From contig NZ_BJEQ01000001.1 in assembly GCF_005405585.1 (NCBI RefSeq), forward strand, positions 620,001 to 684,000: a stretch of DNA of 64,000 bases. Reading direction: 5' to 3'. Shown here one piece after another: positions 18,019 to 27,522 of the stretch. Below the pieces are notes generated by a model. It worked only from the letters and a program-made list of their open reading frames with translations. It was not told where the DNA came from and did not search any database. The number at the start of each line of letters is the position of its first letter. Within the stretch, counting starts at the first letter, position 1. Source of the stretch: Agarivorans sp. Toyoura001. Its GTDB lineage: Bacteria; Pseudomonadota; Gammaproteobacteria; Enterobacterales; Celerinatantimonadaceae. Made by a program: the position numbers and the translations under genes.

Positions 18019-20682
18019 TTAGGAAATGCGGTTAATCAGCTTTTTAAGCTCTCGCATTGGCGTAGGTTCATCATCAAAGAAGTTTTGCATCCTTAACAGA
18101 GTTAAACCGTCATAGCCTGGTGCGCGGGTTAAGGCGCGCGCCATTTGCTTCCAACCTTGTTCGCCGTACAACTCACCCGCTAAGGCATTCTCGCCCATTA
18201 GCGATACTTGGCATTCGTCGGCGGCATCGGCCATCCAATCCACCAAATCAGCAGCGCGTGAATAACCTTCGTAATCCTTGTTTATCATCTCTAAACAGGT
18301 GAAGTGAATCGCAGCACGAGACTGCTTACCTTCTGGTAACAAGGCTTTAAGTAAACCTAAGTACTCTTGTTGGTTAGTGCTGCTTAAGGTGGGATGCACA
18401 GCAATTAAGCCAGCGGTGATCTCAGCTGCACGCGGCAACTCAGGATCGCTCACTACCCAGTGAATACCCGGGATCTTAATACCAATTGGTACCTGTCCAA
18501 AAGCGTCATCGTCAAACACACTTAAGGCGTTTTCAAATATCCGTCTACCATGGGCCACCAAGGCTTTGTGGTACCAAGTTAAAAACTCGCGAGCCCAAGC
18601 ATTGTGAATATAACGCTTGTGGCTAAATAGCCACTCAGCATCGGGGATTTCGGCTTCTTCAAAGCTTTCCCAAGTAAAACCAAAACTGCCATTAAGCGCG
18701 GCAATACTATGGTATTTCTGTTTAAGGTAGTTTAGCCAATCTTGTTTAGCTAAGCGGCTGTAACACTGCAAGGTGCCGCGGTTAGGGTAATTACCCCAGT
18801 CATGAGAGTTGTAGCTTGGATAACGCAACTCACCGGCAGGACCCAAACTGACGTTAATCTCATCCATTAAACCGGCTTGATTGATGAAATGCTGTTTAAA
18901 GGCTTCCATAAATCGCTGGTAATAAGGCATAACAAACTCGTCGGCCCAAAGCGAGACATACTCCATGGAAGCATCGCCGGTTTCAGATACGTATTGCAGA
19001 TCTTGTACCGAATTAAGCTGATCGTTACTTTCTAACAAACGGCCCCATAGCCATAGTGGAATAGCCTGCATGAAGTCGTCGTTTACGTTGCCACCTGCTT
19101 GGTGGAACGACAAAATCGGCACCCACTGTAAACCCAAGCGTTTTAGCAATGCCACTACGCGATCGTAATAACTCCAATCAAACTTACCCGGTTTATCACC
19201 TTCAACCAAACCCCACCAAATGTCGGTAGAAATAGCGGTAACACCAATGCTGCGTAATTGGCGTAGCTGTGTTTCAAACAGCTTCCAGTTTTCCTCATCA
19301 AGCATTTGCTTTTGGTTAGCCACTTTAAGGTGTAGCGGCCCCATTACGCGGAACTGCTTTTTACCCAGTTGCTTGGTTTCAGTAATTTGGTACTTAAACT
19401 TATTAAGCTGCGATAAACGCCCTTTCACTATCGCTTGCTCATTAAGCTGCGACATGTCGTTAAATATCCAACCATCAAAGGCACTGCCATGCAGCACCGA
19501 ATGATACAGCTGATCCCATCCGGGATGGCTAGACAACGCTTGCGGCTGAGAGTTTTGCACCAATGCTGGAATTTTTAGCTTTCGCATCGCCGTTATTAAG
19601 GCTTGGTTAACTCGGGTGGCATGACTAGATTCTGCTCCAGTAGCAACCACCAATAAGCGGCCGTCAGCTTTTTTATGCCAGCATTCCAATTGCTCAATTT
19701 GGTAATCGAGTAACTGTGTACGCTCCAACCAGGGCTGAGGATTAAGACCGGTTAAACAACCTAACCACGGGTGCTCACTCGCCGTTAACTCTGGGAAAGG
19801 AATGTTCAAACATAATTGACTATGCGCCCATGCTTTAGTGAAGCGAGTATTTGCTTGAGCCAGCATTTTACCCACATAGCCTTGCCAGTTTTCGGCATAC
19901 CAAGTATTAAATTCTTTAAAACAAGTATTGGTAGTTTTAGCCTGATAACAGCGCTGTAAATTGTCTACCAACTGCTCTTGCCACGGCGCTTCGCCGTTTA
20001 ATTCCCAAAGACTTAGCCATGCGTCTTGCGAGCCATATTGCAACTTCATATCTGTCGCTAATGCCGCTAACGCAGTAGGGCTAAAACTTTGGTAAATCGG
20101 TTGGCCATCGCGCTCCCCCCAAGGGAGACAAGCATCACCATTTGGGCCAAGACCTAACAAAATGGCGTCGCAACGAGGGGCAAAGTCAGCCATATGCTCG
20201 GCAAAGTTGCTCATCCATTGGCTAAACATGTCGATTAAACCAGCTTCAGCCCATAGGCTCGGGCTTTGAGTATTGTCGCGGCCATATTGGTTTACATACT
20301 TAATCGCATCGGCAGAGTGCGTTGCAGGCAACTTGGCCAGCATAGAACCCCAAAACCAATCTGGTAGGCGTTGCTCTACACCTTGTTGAGTATCAGAAGA
20401 GAAAAACAATTGGTACTGCAGCTTAAAGCCATGAGACACCAAGTGTGCAGATAAACGCTGCAGTGACGACCAACAGCTCGCTTGGCTTAACTGCTCAGCA
20501 CTAAATGGCGCAATATAGCGCCAATGAACCGGTACAACTAACGCGTCTACGCCATTTTGACGCAAGTTACGCAGTTGTGGAGATAAGCCCTGTAGTTGAG
20601 CTTCGGTACAAGAAGCGGCGTATTCGGCAAGAGGTAAAGATCCCTTCACCCAAGCTTTGCGCGCTGAAATTGGATTAGCCAT
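18019..20682 (-). CDS. GH14 beta-amylase with a degenerate N-terminal GH14-like half
   Basis: 887 residues, about twice a normal GH14 domain. The C-terminal half (about 445-887) is a full beta-amylase releasing maltose from alpha-1,4-glucans. It shows STDIWWGLVEGD, LSFHQAGGNVND (525-535), GPAGELRYPSY with catalytic Glu618, IKIPGIHW (735-742), HFTCLEM and GENAL with catalytic Glu831. The N-terminal half repeats the fold order weakly: LRQNGVDALVVPVHWR (40-55), GFKLQYQLFF, LPDWFWGSML and GLGPNGDACLPWG (177-189), where the acid/base Glu position reads Asp. It looks like a decayed duplicate, perhaps for glucan binding or structure (inference). No signal peptide, so it is probably cytoplasmic and acts on storage glucan or imported dextrins. 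Confidence 0.88.
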   Translation of the reverse strand: MANPISARKAWVKGSLPLAEYAASCTEAQLQGLSPQLRNLRQNGVDALVVPVHWRYIAPFSAEQLSQASCWSSLQRLSAHLVSHGFKLQYQLFFSSDTQQGVEQRLPDWFWGSMLAKLPATHSADAIKYVNQYGRDNTQSPSLWAEAGLIDMFSQWMSNFAEHMADFAPRCDAILLGLGPNGDACLPWGERDGQPIYQSFSPTALAALATDMKLQYGSQDAWLSLWELNGEAPWQEQLVDNLQRCYQAKTTNTCFKEFNTWYAENWQGYVGKMLAQANTRFTKAWAHSQLCLNIPFPELTASEHPWLGCLTGLNPQPWLERTQLLDYQIEQLECWHKKADGRLLVVATGAESSHATRVNQALITAMRKLKIPALVQNSQPQALSSHPGWDQLYHSVLHGSAFDGWIFNDMSQLNEQAIVKGRLSQLNKFKYQITETKQLGKKQFRVMGPLHLKVANQKQMLDEENWKLFETQLRQLRSIGVTAISTDIWWGLVEGDKPGKFDWSYYDRVVALLKRLGLQWVPILSFHQAGGNVNDDFMQAIPLWLWGRLLESNDQLNSVQDLQYVSETGDASMEYVSLWADEFVMPYYQRFMEAFKQHFINQAGLMDEINVSLGPAGELRYPSYNSHDWGNYPNRGTLQCYSRLAKQDWLNYLKQKYHSIAALNGSFGFTWESFEEAEIPDAEWLFSHKRYIHNAWAREFLTWYHKALVAHGRRIFENALSVFDDDAFGQVPIGIKIPGIHWVVSDPELPRAAEITAGLIAVHPTLSSTNQQEYLGLLKALLPEGKQSRAAIHFTCLEMINKDYEGYSRAADLVDWMADAADECQVSLMGENALAGELYGEQGWKQMARALTRAPGYDGLTLLRMQNFFDDEPTPMRELKKLINRIS

Positions 20683-20879
20683 GTTTTAGCTTACTCTAAA
20701 AAATCTGTGCTAGTTATCCCTAGTCCGCCGCATAACAGCAAGGCTGCAAAGCTTTTCAGCTGAACAAAAGGAGATCAACATCACATTATATGATTGCTGT
20801 AGTGTAACGTAAGGGCGGAAATTACCAAGTTGATCTGGCATAACTCACTGCTAATAAAACCTAAATTAGCCGAGTTTTA

Positions 20880-21350
20880 TTACAACCAGCGCCTAACTTT
20901 GCGGCAATATTGTAGGTATTGTTCGGAAAAATGCTGTTTAAGCGCTTTTTCTTCAGGTTTTATCTGCAGCTGATTGATGATGCCAATGAACATAATACAG
21001 CTTAGTAAACTTAGCCAAGCTTGTAGGTGTAAACACCACGCAATCAGTAACAGCAACAAACTCAAATACATAGGATTTCGGCTATAACGGTATAAACCAT
21101 TAATCACCAGGTGCTTACTGCGCTCGGGATGATGAGGATTGATGGTAGTGTGTTTTTTAGCAAAACCCCACACACTCATCACAGCAATTAAACTGGCCAG
21201 TATCACTAACGGCCACTGCAGGTTTACCAGCCAACTCGGCATTACAGGAACAAACCCGCCTTGGCTAAACATAGCTAACAAATAGGCTAAACCCACCGAC
21301 AACAGTAACCATACCGGCGGTGGAATCAGCAGTTGTAAACGCTTAAGCAA
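20880..21350 (-). CDS. Isoprenylcysteine carboxyl methyltransferase (ICMT/PEMT)-family membrane protein
   Basis: 156 residues with about four membrane helices. The C-terminal SAM-binding signature of the family is clear: HLVINGLYRYSRNPMYLSL, then KPEEKALKQHF..QYLQYCRKVRRWL. Bacterial members methylate small or lipid substrates that are mostly unknown. The gene starts 5 bases after the upstream membrane protein gene, so the two form an operon. Confidence 0.85.
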   Translation of the reverse strand: MLKRLQLLIPPPVWLLLSVGLAYLLAMFSQGGFVPVMPSWLVNLQWPLVILASLIAVMSVWGFAKKHTTINPHHPERSKHLVINGLYRYSRNPMYLSLLLLLIAWCLHLQAWLSLLSCIMFIGIINQLQIKPEEKALKQHFSEQYLQYCRKVRRWL

Positions 21351-21355
21351 GCTGT

Positions 21356-21907
21356 TTACTCTTTTTCATCATCGTTTATATCCACTATAGGCGCTTGTTG
21401 GTAAATATAGTGGCCTCGGCCAGTAATTGCTGTATGAAACAAATTTTGAAAAGGAAATAGTCGTTTTTTTAGGTAGAACGTAAAGCCGGCAAACACTGCG
21501 CTTAACACCACATTAATCATGCCTTCTACCTGAAAGATATAAGGCAAGCTTTGGTAGACAGAAAAACCCGCAAACACCATAAGCAATAAATAGCCGTTTG
21601 GCGCGTTTTTATAAATCATAAAAATAATCAGCAATGGCACAAGTGCTGGCATTAGCAGCGCCAACAATAATTGACCACTGACCTGCTCAGCAACCATAAA
21701 ACCAAAAACCAACTTGCTTAGCACCATAAACTGTAGCACTGCTAACAACAGTGCTTTAGGTTTTGCGTAAAGCTTTAATGAGCCAGGTTCAGGCTCACTG
21801 GCCAATATTTTAGTAACCTTACGTAAATTCCATTGCTGCTGTTCAGCATATTCATAAACTTGTTGTTTGGTTTGGCCATCTGCCAGTAGTTGATGTATTT
21901 GTTTCAT
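21356..21907 (-). CDS. Membrane protein with cytosolic N-terminus, unknown
   Basis: 183 residues. The first 40 are polar and Gln-rich, resembling a small helical recognition motif (LADGQTKQQVYEYAEQQQW). Four hydrophobic segments (about 53-72, 78-98, 104-122, 128-146) and an acidic tail follow. I do not recognise the family. It starts with GGAGGTG (minus strand) just upstream of ATG 21907. First gene of a two-gene operon with the ICMT-like gene. Confidence 0.65.
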   Translation of the reverse strand: MKQIHQLLADGQTKQQVYEYAEQQQWNLRKVTKILASEPEPGSLKLYAKPKALLLAVLQFMVLSKLVFGFMVAEQVSGQLLLALLMPALVPLLIIFMIYKNAPNGYLLLMVFAGFSVYQSLPYIFQVEGMINVVLSAVFAGFTFYLKKRLFPFQNLFHTAITGRGHYIYQQAPIVDINDDEKE

Positions 21908-22977
21908 TGCACCTCCGTAAAGGGCTACTTTACCCGACTCCTTTGCTTAACCACAGTCTTGTTGTTCACAAATGCCAATAAGCGTAATCAGTAAAACGGA
22001 TCCTATAAACCAATGATTTACAGACAGGGGCTATTTAAGCCAAACAAATTTCAATACCTTGGGATAATCCCCCACTATTCTCGTAAACTTATTCACAAAA
22101 GCGCAAGTTGTTAACATTTACTGAGTCTGTGCAACCAATTCATCTAGAAAATAGAAAACAGCGTAATCAACAAATCGAACAATAAACTTGTTAAAACTTG
22201 GTAGTTTAGCTGGCCGAACTCATCAGTTTACAGTAACCGATTCACATTGCGGCGCTCAATCAGCTAGATACCAAGTAGGCTTTGGACACTTAAGACCATT
22301 TTTCGGCTACAAATAAGCGCTATTAATATCAATAACTTAAATCCATACTGAGCATATTCGTGCTTTTTGATGATATTGTTTCATTTGTTATAAGAGAAAA
22401 TTTGAGCGCTCCAATCGTTCTATTTTTGTATTTATTTTAACTAACAGAAAAATGTCAACGGACCTTAACGAAGAAGCAGCAAAAAAGAATTTTTTACTAA
22501 TTTTAGGTGACAATATTGACGCTAAAATCGGATCCGCTGCAAGCCACTGAGTTCACTGGATAGAGAATTTTATCCACAGCTTTGTGCACCGTTTTTGTGG
22601 GAAAAGCTGTTTGGAATAATCCACCTAATTCAGTGAATTATATCGCGCTGATTCAAATAGGCAGTTGTTACTCTCATTGACAAGTGAAAATTCAACAAAG
22701 GCTCCTATTTTTATTTGTTAGCTTTTAGTCATCATCCACATAAATCTAACTTTTCCCGCCATTGCTGGGCTGCAGTGGTGATAGCGATATGATCATCAAT
22801 ATTTTAAGAGGATCATTTAACCGGGGGATTTTTGTCACCAAATCTTCACACTTTGATGTAATAATGACAAAACGCTAATTTTTACGCCTCAAACAAGCGC
22901 AAACTTAGTTTTTACTTTTCAGTTTAAAATCCTCAACGTAAACTAAAAACTAACGTTGTTACAGTTCAGGTACTTGT
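21908..22977. other. 1.07-kb AT-rich non-coding region with a DnaA box
   Basis: The longest gene-free stretch in the window, between divergent genes. A perfect DnaA-box sequence TTATCCACA lies at 22570-22578 and a one-mismatch copy (TCATCCACA) near 22731. GATC appears several times (for example in ATATGATCATCAAT near 22786 and GGATCATTT near 22811). I see no convincing ORF and no terminator-type hairpin. It must contain promoters for both flanking genes, but its length exceeds that need. Confidence 0.5.
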
Positions 22978-23910
22978 TTGTTTAAACCTTCTCCTGTGCA
23001 AGCCGTTACGTTTAACCAACACTCGGTATTTGTTAAGCGCGACGATTTGTTGCACCCGCAATTTTCGGGTAACAAAGCCCGCAAGTTTTATCACTTTCTC
23101 AAACACCCACAAGAAGGTATTAGCACCCTTGTAGGCAGCGGTTCAGCACAGGCAAACTCTTTATACTCTTTAGCTGCGCTAGCACAACTAAATGACTGGA
23201 AGTGTGAGTTTTATGTCGATCATATTCCTAGTTGGTTACAACAAAACCCATGCGGTAACTATCAAGCGGCGATTGACTTAGGCGCTAGAATTATTGAGGT
23301 GAGCGCCCTGCAAGGACAGCAACAAGCCAACTTAGATGATTTTATGCAGCGCATTGTTCGACCCAGTTTATCTCCTCAGCAATTACTGGTTCCCGAAGGC
23401 GGACGTTGCGAATACGCCAGAGAAGGCGTAGTGATGCTGGCAGAAGAAATTGAACAATGGCAGCACGAGCAAAACATTGGTCCGTTAAATGTCATGTTAC
23501 CAGCAGGTACCGGTACCACAGCCTTATTTTTAAGTGAGTACTTTAGTCAAATGAATCCCTGCATCGAAGTATTTAGCTGTGCTTGTGTAGGTGATGAAGA
23601 CTACTTACGTTTGCAGTTTACCCAATTGAACAGCAATACCAATACCCACCCACATATCTTACCGCGACCTAAAAAGTACCATTTTGGCAAGCTGTATAAA
23701 GAACACTATCAAACCTGGCTTACGCTCAAACAACAAACACAGATTGAGTTTGAGTTACTGTACGACCCTATTGGTTGGCAATGCCTAGATAACTTTTTGA
23801 GTGAGCAAAACAGTAGTATTCCTACCTTGTATATCCATCAAGGCGGCTTACTAGGCAATCAAAGCATGTTAGCCCGTTACCGGCGTAAGTATCCGCATAT
23901 AGATAGCTAA
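22978..23910 (+). CDS. PLP-dependent ACC deaminase / D-cysteine desulfhydrase-family protein
   Basis: 310 residues of the tryptophan-synthase-beta (fold type II) PLP superfamily. The N-terminal KRDDLLHPQFSGNKARKF carries the PLP lysine in GNKARK. LVGSGSAQANSLYSLA follows (phosphate and substrate region), and LMLPAGTGTT-like LNVMLPAGTGTTALFLSEY binds the PLP phosphate. Either D-cysteine desulfhydrase or 1-aminocyclopropane-1-carboxylate deaminase activity fits. The start is TTG with TTCAGG about 7 bases before it. It converges on a secreted-protein gene with a 2-base gap. Confidence 0.85.
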   Translation: MFKPSPVQAVTFNQHSVFVKRDDLLHPQFSGNKARKFYHFLKHPQEGISTLVGSGSAQANSLYSLAALAQLNDWKCEFYVDHIPSWLQQNPCGNYQAAIDLGARIIEVSALQGQQQANLDDFMQRIVRPSLSPQQLLVPEGGRCEYAREGVVMLAEEIEQWQHEQNIGPLNVMLPAGTGTTALFLSEYFSQMNPCIEVFSCACVGDEDYLRLQFTQLNSNTNTHPHILPRPKKYHFGKLYKEHYQTWLTLKQQTQIEFELLYDPIGWQCLDNFLSEQNSSIPTLYIHQGGLLGNQSMLARYRRKYPHIDS

Positions 23911-23912
23911 CA

Positions 23913-24671
23913 CTAACGCCAATCTAACCAATAACTGTAGGGAAACTCTTCCGATAAACTCACTGTTTCTTGGTAATGGCGACTTGGGCTATTTAAACAT
24001 TCTGTACCATGAAACTCAGGCTCGGCCCAGCCGGTGTTTTCGTCCATGTATTCGCGACTGTACCCCCAACGCCCGCAAGAGAGAATACTGTCAAAACCGC
24101 TATCTCGTTGGCACACCACGCAGGTTTCAAACTCCACTTGAATGTCTTCGCCTACTTTACCCAAGGCATCTGAGACAAATGGCGTATCGTAGATAGCCAA
24201 AGTGGACGCCCGTTTTGGCGGCGAATTCCAAGGTTTATCACTGGTATCGCTGGGGGTGTTATGCATGCCAGCGCCATGTTCAAGCGGCGATGCATCGTAA
24301 AATGGTTCAACAAAATGTAATGGTGCGTCTATTTGGGCTTGGCGTTCATCATCAAGCAAACGCCGATTGGTGGTGCGAATTTGCAACATGCGATATTGAG
24401 TACATTGCGCCTGATTCTCCAGCTCTACCTCCCCCAAACGGTTAGCAAATAGATGGATCTCGAGGCCAACCCCTGTAGCATTGTCTCGAGCAATGTATGA
24501 AGCTTGTTGGCGACCACTGTGGAACCAAGCTTCAGAGAACACCAAAATACCGAGCGTATTTTGTTGGTAAGTCACAGGGCACACCTTGCCCACCCACAAA
24601 TCAGACGCAAAAGCACTGGCAATGCTCAGCCATCCAACACTCATTATTATCCAAAAACAGCGTCGAATCAT
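23913..24671 (-). CDS. Secreted cysteine-rich protein, unknown
   Basis: 252 residues. A classical signal peptide (MIRRCFWIIMSVGWLSIASAFA) is followed by a mature part beginning at about Asp24. Cysteines (about 32, 98, 193, 196, 208, 229) could form disulfides, with a CVVC pair among them. The C-terminal part is aromatic and acidic. I do not recognise the family. It ends 2 bases from a convergent gene with no hairpin in the gap. Confidence 0.6.
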   Translation of the reverse strand: MIRRCFWIIMSVGWLSIASAFASDLWVGKVCPVTYQQNTLGILVFSEAWFHSGRQQASYIARDNATGVGLEIHLFANRLGEVELENQAQCTQYRMLQIRTTNRRLLDDERQAQIDAPLHFVEPFYDASPLEHGAGMHNTPSDTSDKPWNSPPKRASTLAIYDTPFVSDALGKVGEDIQVEFETCVVCQRDSGFDSILSCGRWGYSREYMDENTGWAEPEFHGTECLNSPSRHYQETVSLSEEFPYSYWLDWR

Positions 24672-24809
24672 CAGCCGCTCCGTTAGCCAGCAATCATCAA
24701 AACGTCATCTAAGTGTAGTAGAGCTGGATAGATAAAAGGCCAATATGGCTTAGCTTAAGCTTTGCCGCTGGAATAGCTAACTAGGCCTTCGCCCTGAACA
24801 TGACGCCGA

Positions 24810-25604
24810 TTAACGCTGTTGAATTTCATCAGGAAGATAACGCTCTACAATATCTTGAATCTCTCCACTGGCTATCATTTGTTGAATTATTTCATCTACT
24901 TGAGCCACCACTTCATTACCATTTTTTACCGAGGGAGATACCGATATGGTAATCATGGAATCGCGTTTAGTAATGTTGGCTGGCGCAGCCAAAGCTAGCT
25001 GCTGCTGTTCAGCCAAGCTTAAAATCACCCCTAAATTTCCAGCAAAACCATCAATACGCTTGGCTTCAAGCATCTTTAAGGCTTGAGAATAGCTAGACAT
25101 TGCTACCAGTTTTAGTTGTTCATCTTCGACTGCTTGATGAAAAATGTCGCCATACACTTTACTCGCACCACGCAAGGTACCAATCTTTTTACCTGCTAAA
25201 TTGTCCCAATTAATCGGCGCACCAGGCAGGCTGACAATTGACGTTTGAAAACTGGCCACCCTTCGGGGTTGGTAAATATTTTCAGTAAAGCTTTCATTGG
25301 GGAATAAACAGGTAACAACCACGCCATCTTGATTGCGAATTAATGCATTGACTATTCGTGGATACGGCGCAATAACAACCTTTGGGTCGACAAGGTCTAA
25401 ATGCTTGGCCACTCGCTGCAGTATTTCTACGTAGTAGCCTTGCTGCAGGTCATTTTGGGTATAACCTGCCGGGCTTGAATTAATGGCATAAAAAGTAAAA
25501 TCAAGTGCCATAGCAGGTGTTATACAAGCTACATATACCAGTGAAGCGATGACCCCAGCTTTTAACTTGTTAAACAATGCAGCACTCCTTTCTAGATTAA
25601 GCAA
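24810..25604 (-). CDS. Periplasmic solute-binding protein, family 3 (SBP_bac_3)
   Basis: 264 residues with an N-terminal signal peptide ending near AMALD (about 34). The body has the family 3 pattern: YYVEILQRVAKHLDL, a long PYPRIVNALIRNQDGVVV segment, NLAGKKIGTLRGASKVYGDIF and ALKMLEAKRIDGFAGNLG. No permease or ATPase gene is adjacent, so it may be an orphan binding protein, a sensor input, or one of the many such proteins in marine gammaproteobacteria. The ligand is unknown. Confidence 0.82.
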   Translation of the reverse strand: MLNLERSAALFNKLKAGVIASLVYVACITPAMALDFTFYAINSSPAGYTQNDLQQGYYVEILQRVAKHLDLVDPKVVIAPYPRIVNALIRNQDGVVVTCLFPNESFTENIYQPRRVASFQTSIVSLPGAPINWDNLAGKKIGTLRGASKVYGDIFHQAVEDEQLKLVAMSSYSQALKMLEAKRIDGFAGNLGVILSLAEQQQLALAAPANITKRDSMITISVSPSVKNGNEVVAQVDEIIQQMIASGEIQDIVERYLPDEIQQR

Positions 25605-25749
25605 ACTCTTTAAGTAAAGTTGCCTAAGGACTTAGCTGTCAAATCATTACACTATTTTTAAAGCCATCAACAGTTTTGACAAAACTCTAAGAATTCTTTT
25701 ATAAACAATGGCAAGCTTAAGGCTGAATAGCAAAAGGATGTAACAGGCT

Positions 25750-26784
25750 ATGGCGAGAGTTTCTCAGCAATCATTACAGCAAGCAGCACAACAAGGCATT
25801 ATTAGCCCTCAACAAGCCACCCAGCTACTTGAGTTTTTGGAGCAGCAAGAAGCAGATACACCTAGCTTTAATCTTACTCATTTGCTGTATTACTTTGGCG
25901 GATTGATCGCTATTGGCGCAATGACCTTGTTCATGAATTTAGCTTGGGAAGGTTTTGGAGGTTGGGGTTTATTAGGCATTAGCATTGTATATGCAGTTTT
26001 AGGCTTAATGCTCTGCCAACGCTTTAAACATCAAGGTTATGCCATTCCTGCGGGCATTTGCGCAACCTTTGTCATTTGCTTAACTCCGCTAGCAACCTAT
26101 GGTTTTCAGCATGCCATGGGATGGTGGCCAAGCTCTGATCAGTATCAAGACTACCACCGATATGTTCATTGGCACTGGATATACATGGAGCTCGCTACCT
26201 TAGTGGTTGGCTTAATCCTCAGCTGGCGTTATCGCTACCCATTTATGCTGCTGCCTGTTGCCGTAACACTGTGGTACATGAGTATGGACATATGCGCCAT
26301 GCTAACTGGCAGTCGTCCCAATTGGGAGTTTAGATCCCTTGTATCACTCTACTTTGGTTTAGCCATGACACTGCTGGCGTTTTGGATAGACATTTGCAGT
26401 CGTCACTCTAAAGACTTCGCATTTTGGATTTACTTATTTGGTGTACTTACCTTTTGGTGCGGCTTAAGCCTGCAACATTCAGACAGCGAGCTCGCGAAGC
26501 TGGCGTACTTCTCAATTAACCTAGCAATGATGTTATGCGGAGTCATTTTAGCGCGCAGAGTGTTTGTGGTATTTGGTGCTTTTGGCTGCTTTGCCTACTT
26601 CTATCATTTGGCAGACAATGTTTTCCAAGACAGCTGGCTATTCCCTATCTCTCTTACATTGGTTGGCCTAGCCATTATCTATTTAGGGATCCTGTGGCAA
26701 AAACATCAGCAACGCTTAAGTCGTCAGCTACGTAGTTATCTGCCTAACGCTTTACAAGAATTGCTGGCCAATAAGCTACATTAA
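25750..26784 (+). CDS. DUF2157-like polytopic membrane protein
   Basis: 344 residues. A short helical cytosolic N-terminus (MARVSQQSLQQAAQQGIISPQQATQLLEFLEQ) is followed by about eight membrane helices from about 45. The Gln-rich helical start and the LLYYFGGLIAIGAMTLFMNLAWE segment are reminiscent of DUF2157-type proteins. This is a loose assignment. Its function is unknown. A GC-rich hairpin follows. Confidence 0.65.
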   Translation: MARVSQQSLQQAAQQGIISPQQATQLLEFLEQQEADTPSFNLTHLLYYFGGLIAIGAMTLFMNLAWEGFGGWGLLGISIVYAVLGLMLCQRFKHQGYAIPAGICATFVICLTPLATYGFQHAMGWWPSSDQYQDYHRYVHWHWIYMELATLVVGLILSWRYRYPFMLLPVAVTLWYMSMDICAMLTGSRPNWEFRSLVSLYFGLAMTLLAFWIDICSRHSKDFAFWIYLFGVLTFWCGLSLQHSDSELAKLAYFSINLAMMLCGVILARRVFVVFGAFGCFAYFYHLADNVFQDSWLFPISLTLVGLAIIYLGILWQKHQQRLSRQLRSYLPNALQELLANKLH

Positions 26785-26835
26785 ACGCCGTTTTGGCTAA
26801 GGCAGAAGCCAGTCACCTTCAAGTCTTTCATAACA

Positions 26836-26855
26836 CCCGAGCCGCTTAGCTCGGG
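26836..26855 (+). terminator. Hairpin after the DUF2157-like gene
   Basis: CCCGAGC/GCTCGGG with a 6-base loop, 52 bases past the stop. It is followed by CAGTTTCCCTT rather than a clean T run. Confidence 0.5.
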
Positions 26856-26972
26856 CAGTTTCCCTTGCCATCGATTCGTTTGATTTAGCAACTCGATAAA
26901 TACCGTATGTTACTGTTTTGGCGGCTTATCCGCGTTTAATCTAGCGGCACATTCAACTACGCGGTAATACTT

Positions 26973-27283
26973 ATGAACAAGTATATTTTGCTTTTCGGCT
27001 TCGTTTTTTCTTCAGTTAGTTTTGCTTACTGCGACTACGAAACCGATCACACCATTGTGCAAGGGGTCGATGGCGCGATAGATGGAGCAGTGATTGGCGG
27101 AGTTGTCGGTGAGCCGCCACTGGTGCTGCTATTGGCGGAGGGGCCGGTGTCGTTAGTGGCTCAATAGATGGCGAATACCTGGATGATACCTGTGAAACAG
27201 AGAATCTCATTGTTGAAGAAGAAGTGATAGAACAAGACATCATTGAAGAAGACATCTTAGACGATGAGCTGTATTACGATTAA
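26973..27283 (+). pseudogene. Frameshifted secreted glycine-zipper protein
   Basis: The first 46 codons encode a signal peptide (MNKYILLFGFVFSSVSFA) and a glycine zipper (GAIDGAVIGGVVG). The frame then breaks near 27111 and runs into a nonsense tail ending at 27167. From 27113 the minus-one frame continues without a stop for 56 codons: AATGAAIGGGAGVVSGSIDGEY, then an acidic tail ending DELYYD at 27281. Restoring one base at about 27111 (GGA for GA) gives a smooth protein of about 103 residues. Minus-one slippage at that exact point would meet TGA at 27110-27112, and no slippery heptamer is visible. A recent mutation or sequencing error is therefore likelier than programmed frameshifting. Confidence 0.7.
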
Positions 27284-27522
27284 CTACCGCCTCTTAAGCC
27301 TTCATTTATTTCGGGCAACTGTTAGCTTTGTATACTTGCCACCAACTGCTGAAAATCACCTCAAAGCCACTAATAACAAATAGAACAATAAACTATTTTT
27401 TAGAATAAACCTTACCTAACATCTCATTTTAATAAATCTTAACTAAACTTTATAGCGTCTTGTGTTGATACAACCTTGATTTAACAGTTTTTATTAAGTG
27501 TCTATTTTGTCGGAAGGTATAA

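Noticed and set aside
22560-22830. Replication origin
   Set aside because: One perfect and one imperfect DnaA box, with no dnaA, dnaN, rctB, parAB or gidA genes nearby, is not enough.
27100-27120. Programmed frameshift in the glycine-zipper gene
   Set aside because: No slippery heptamer or stimulatory hairpin is visible, and the minus-one frame has TGA at exactly the joint.
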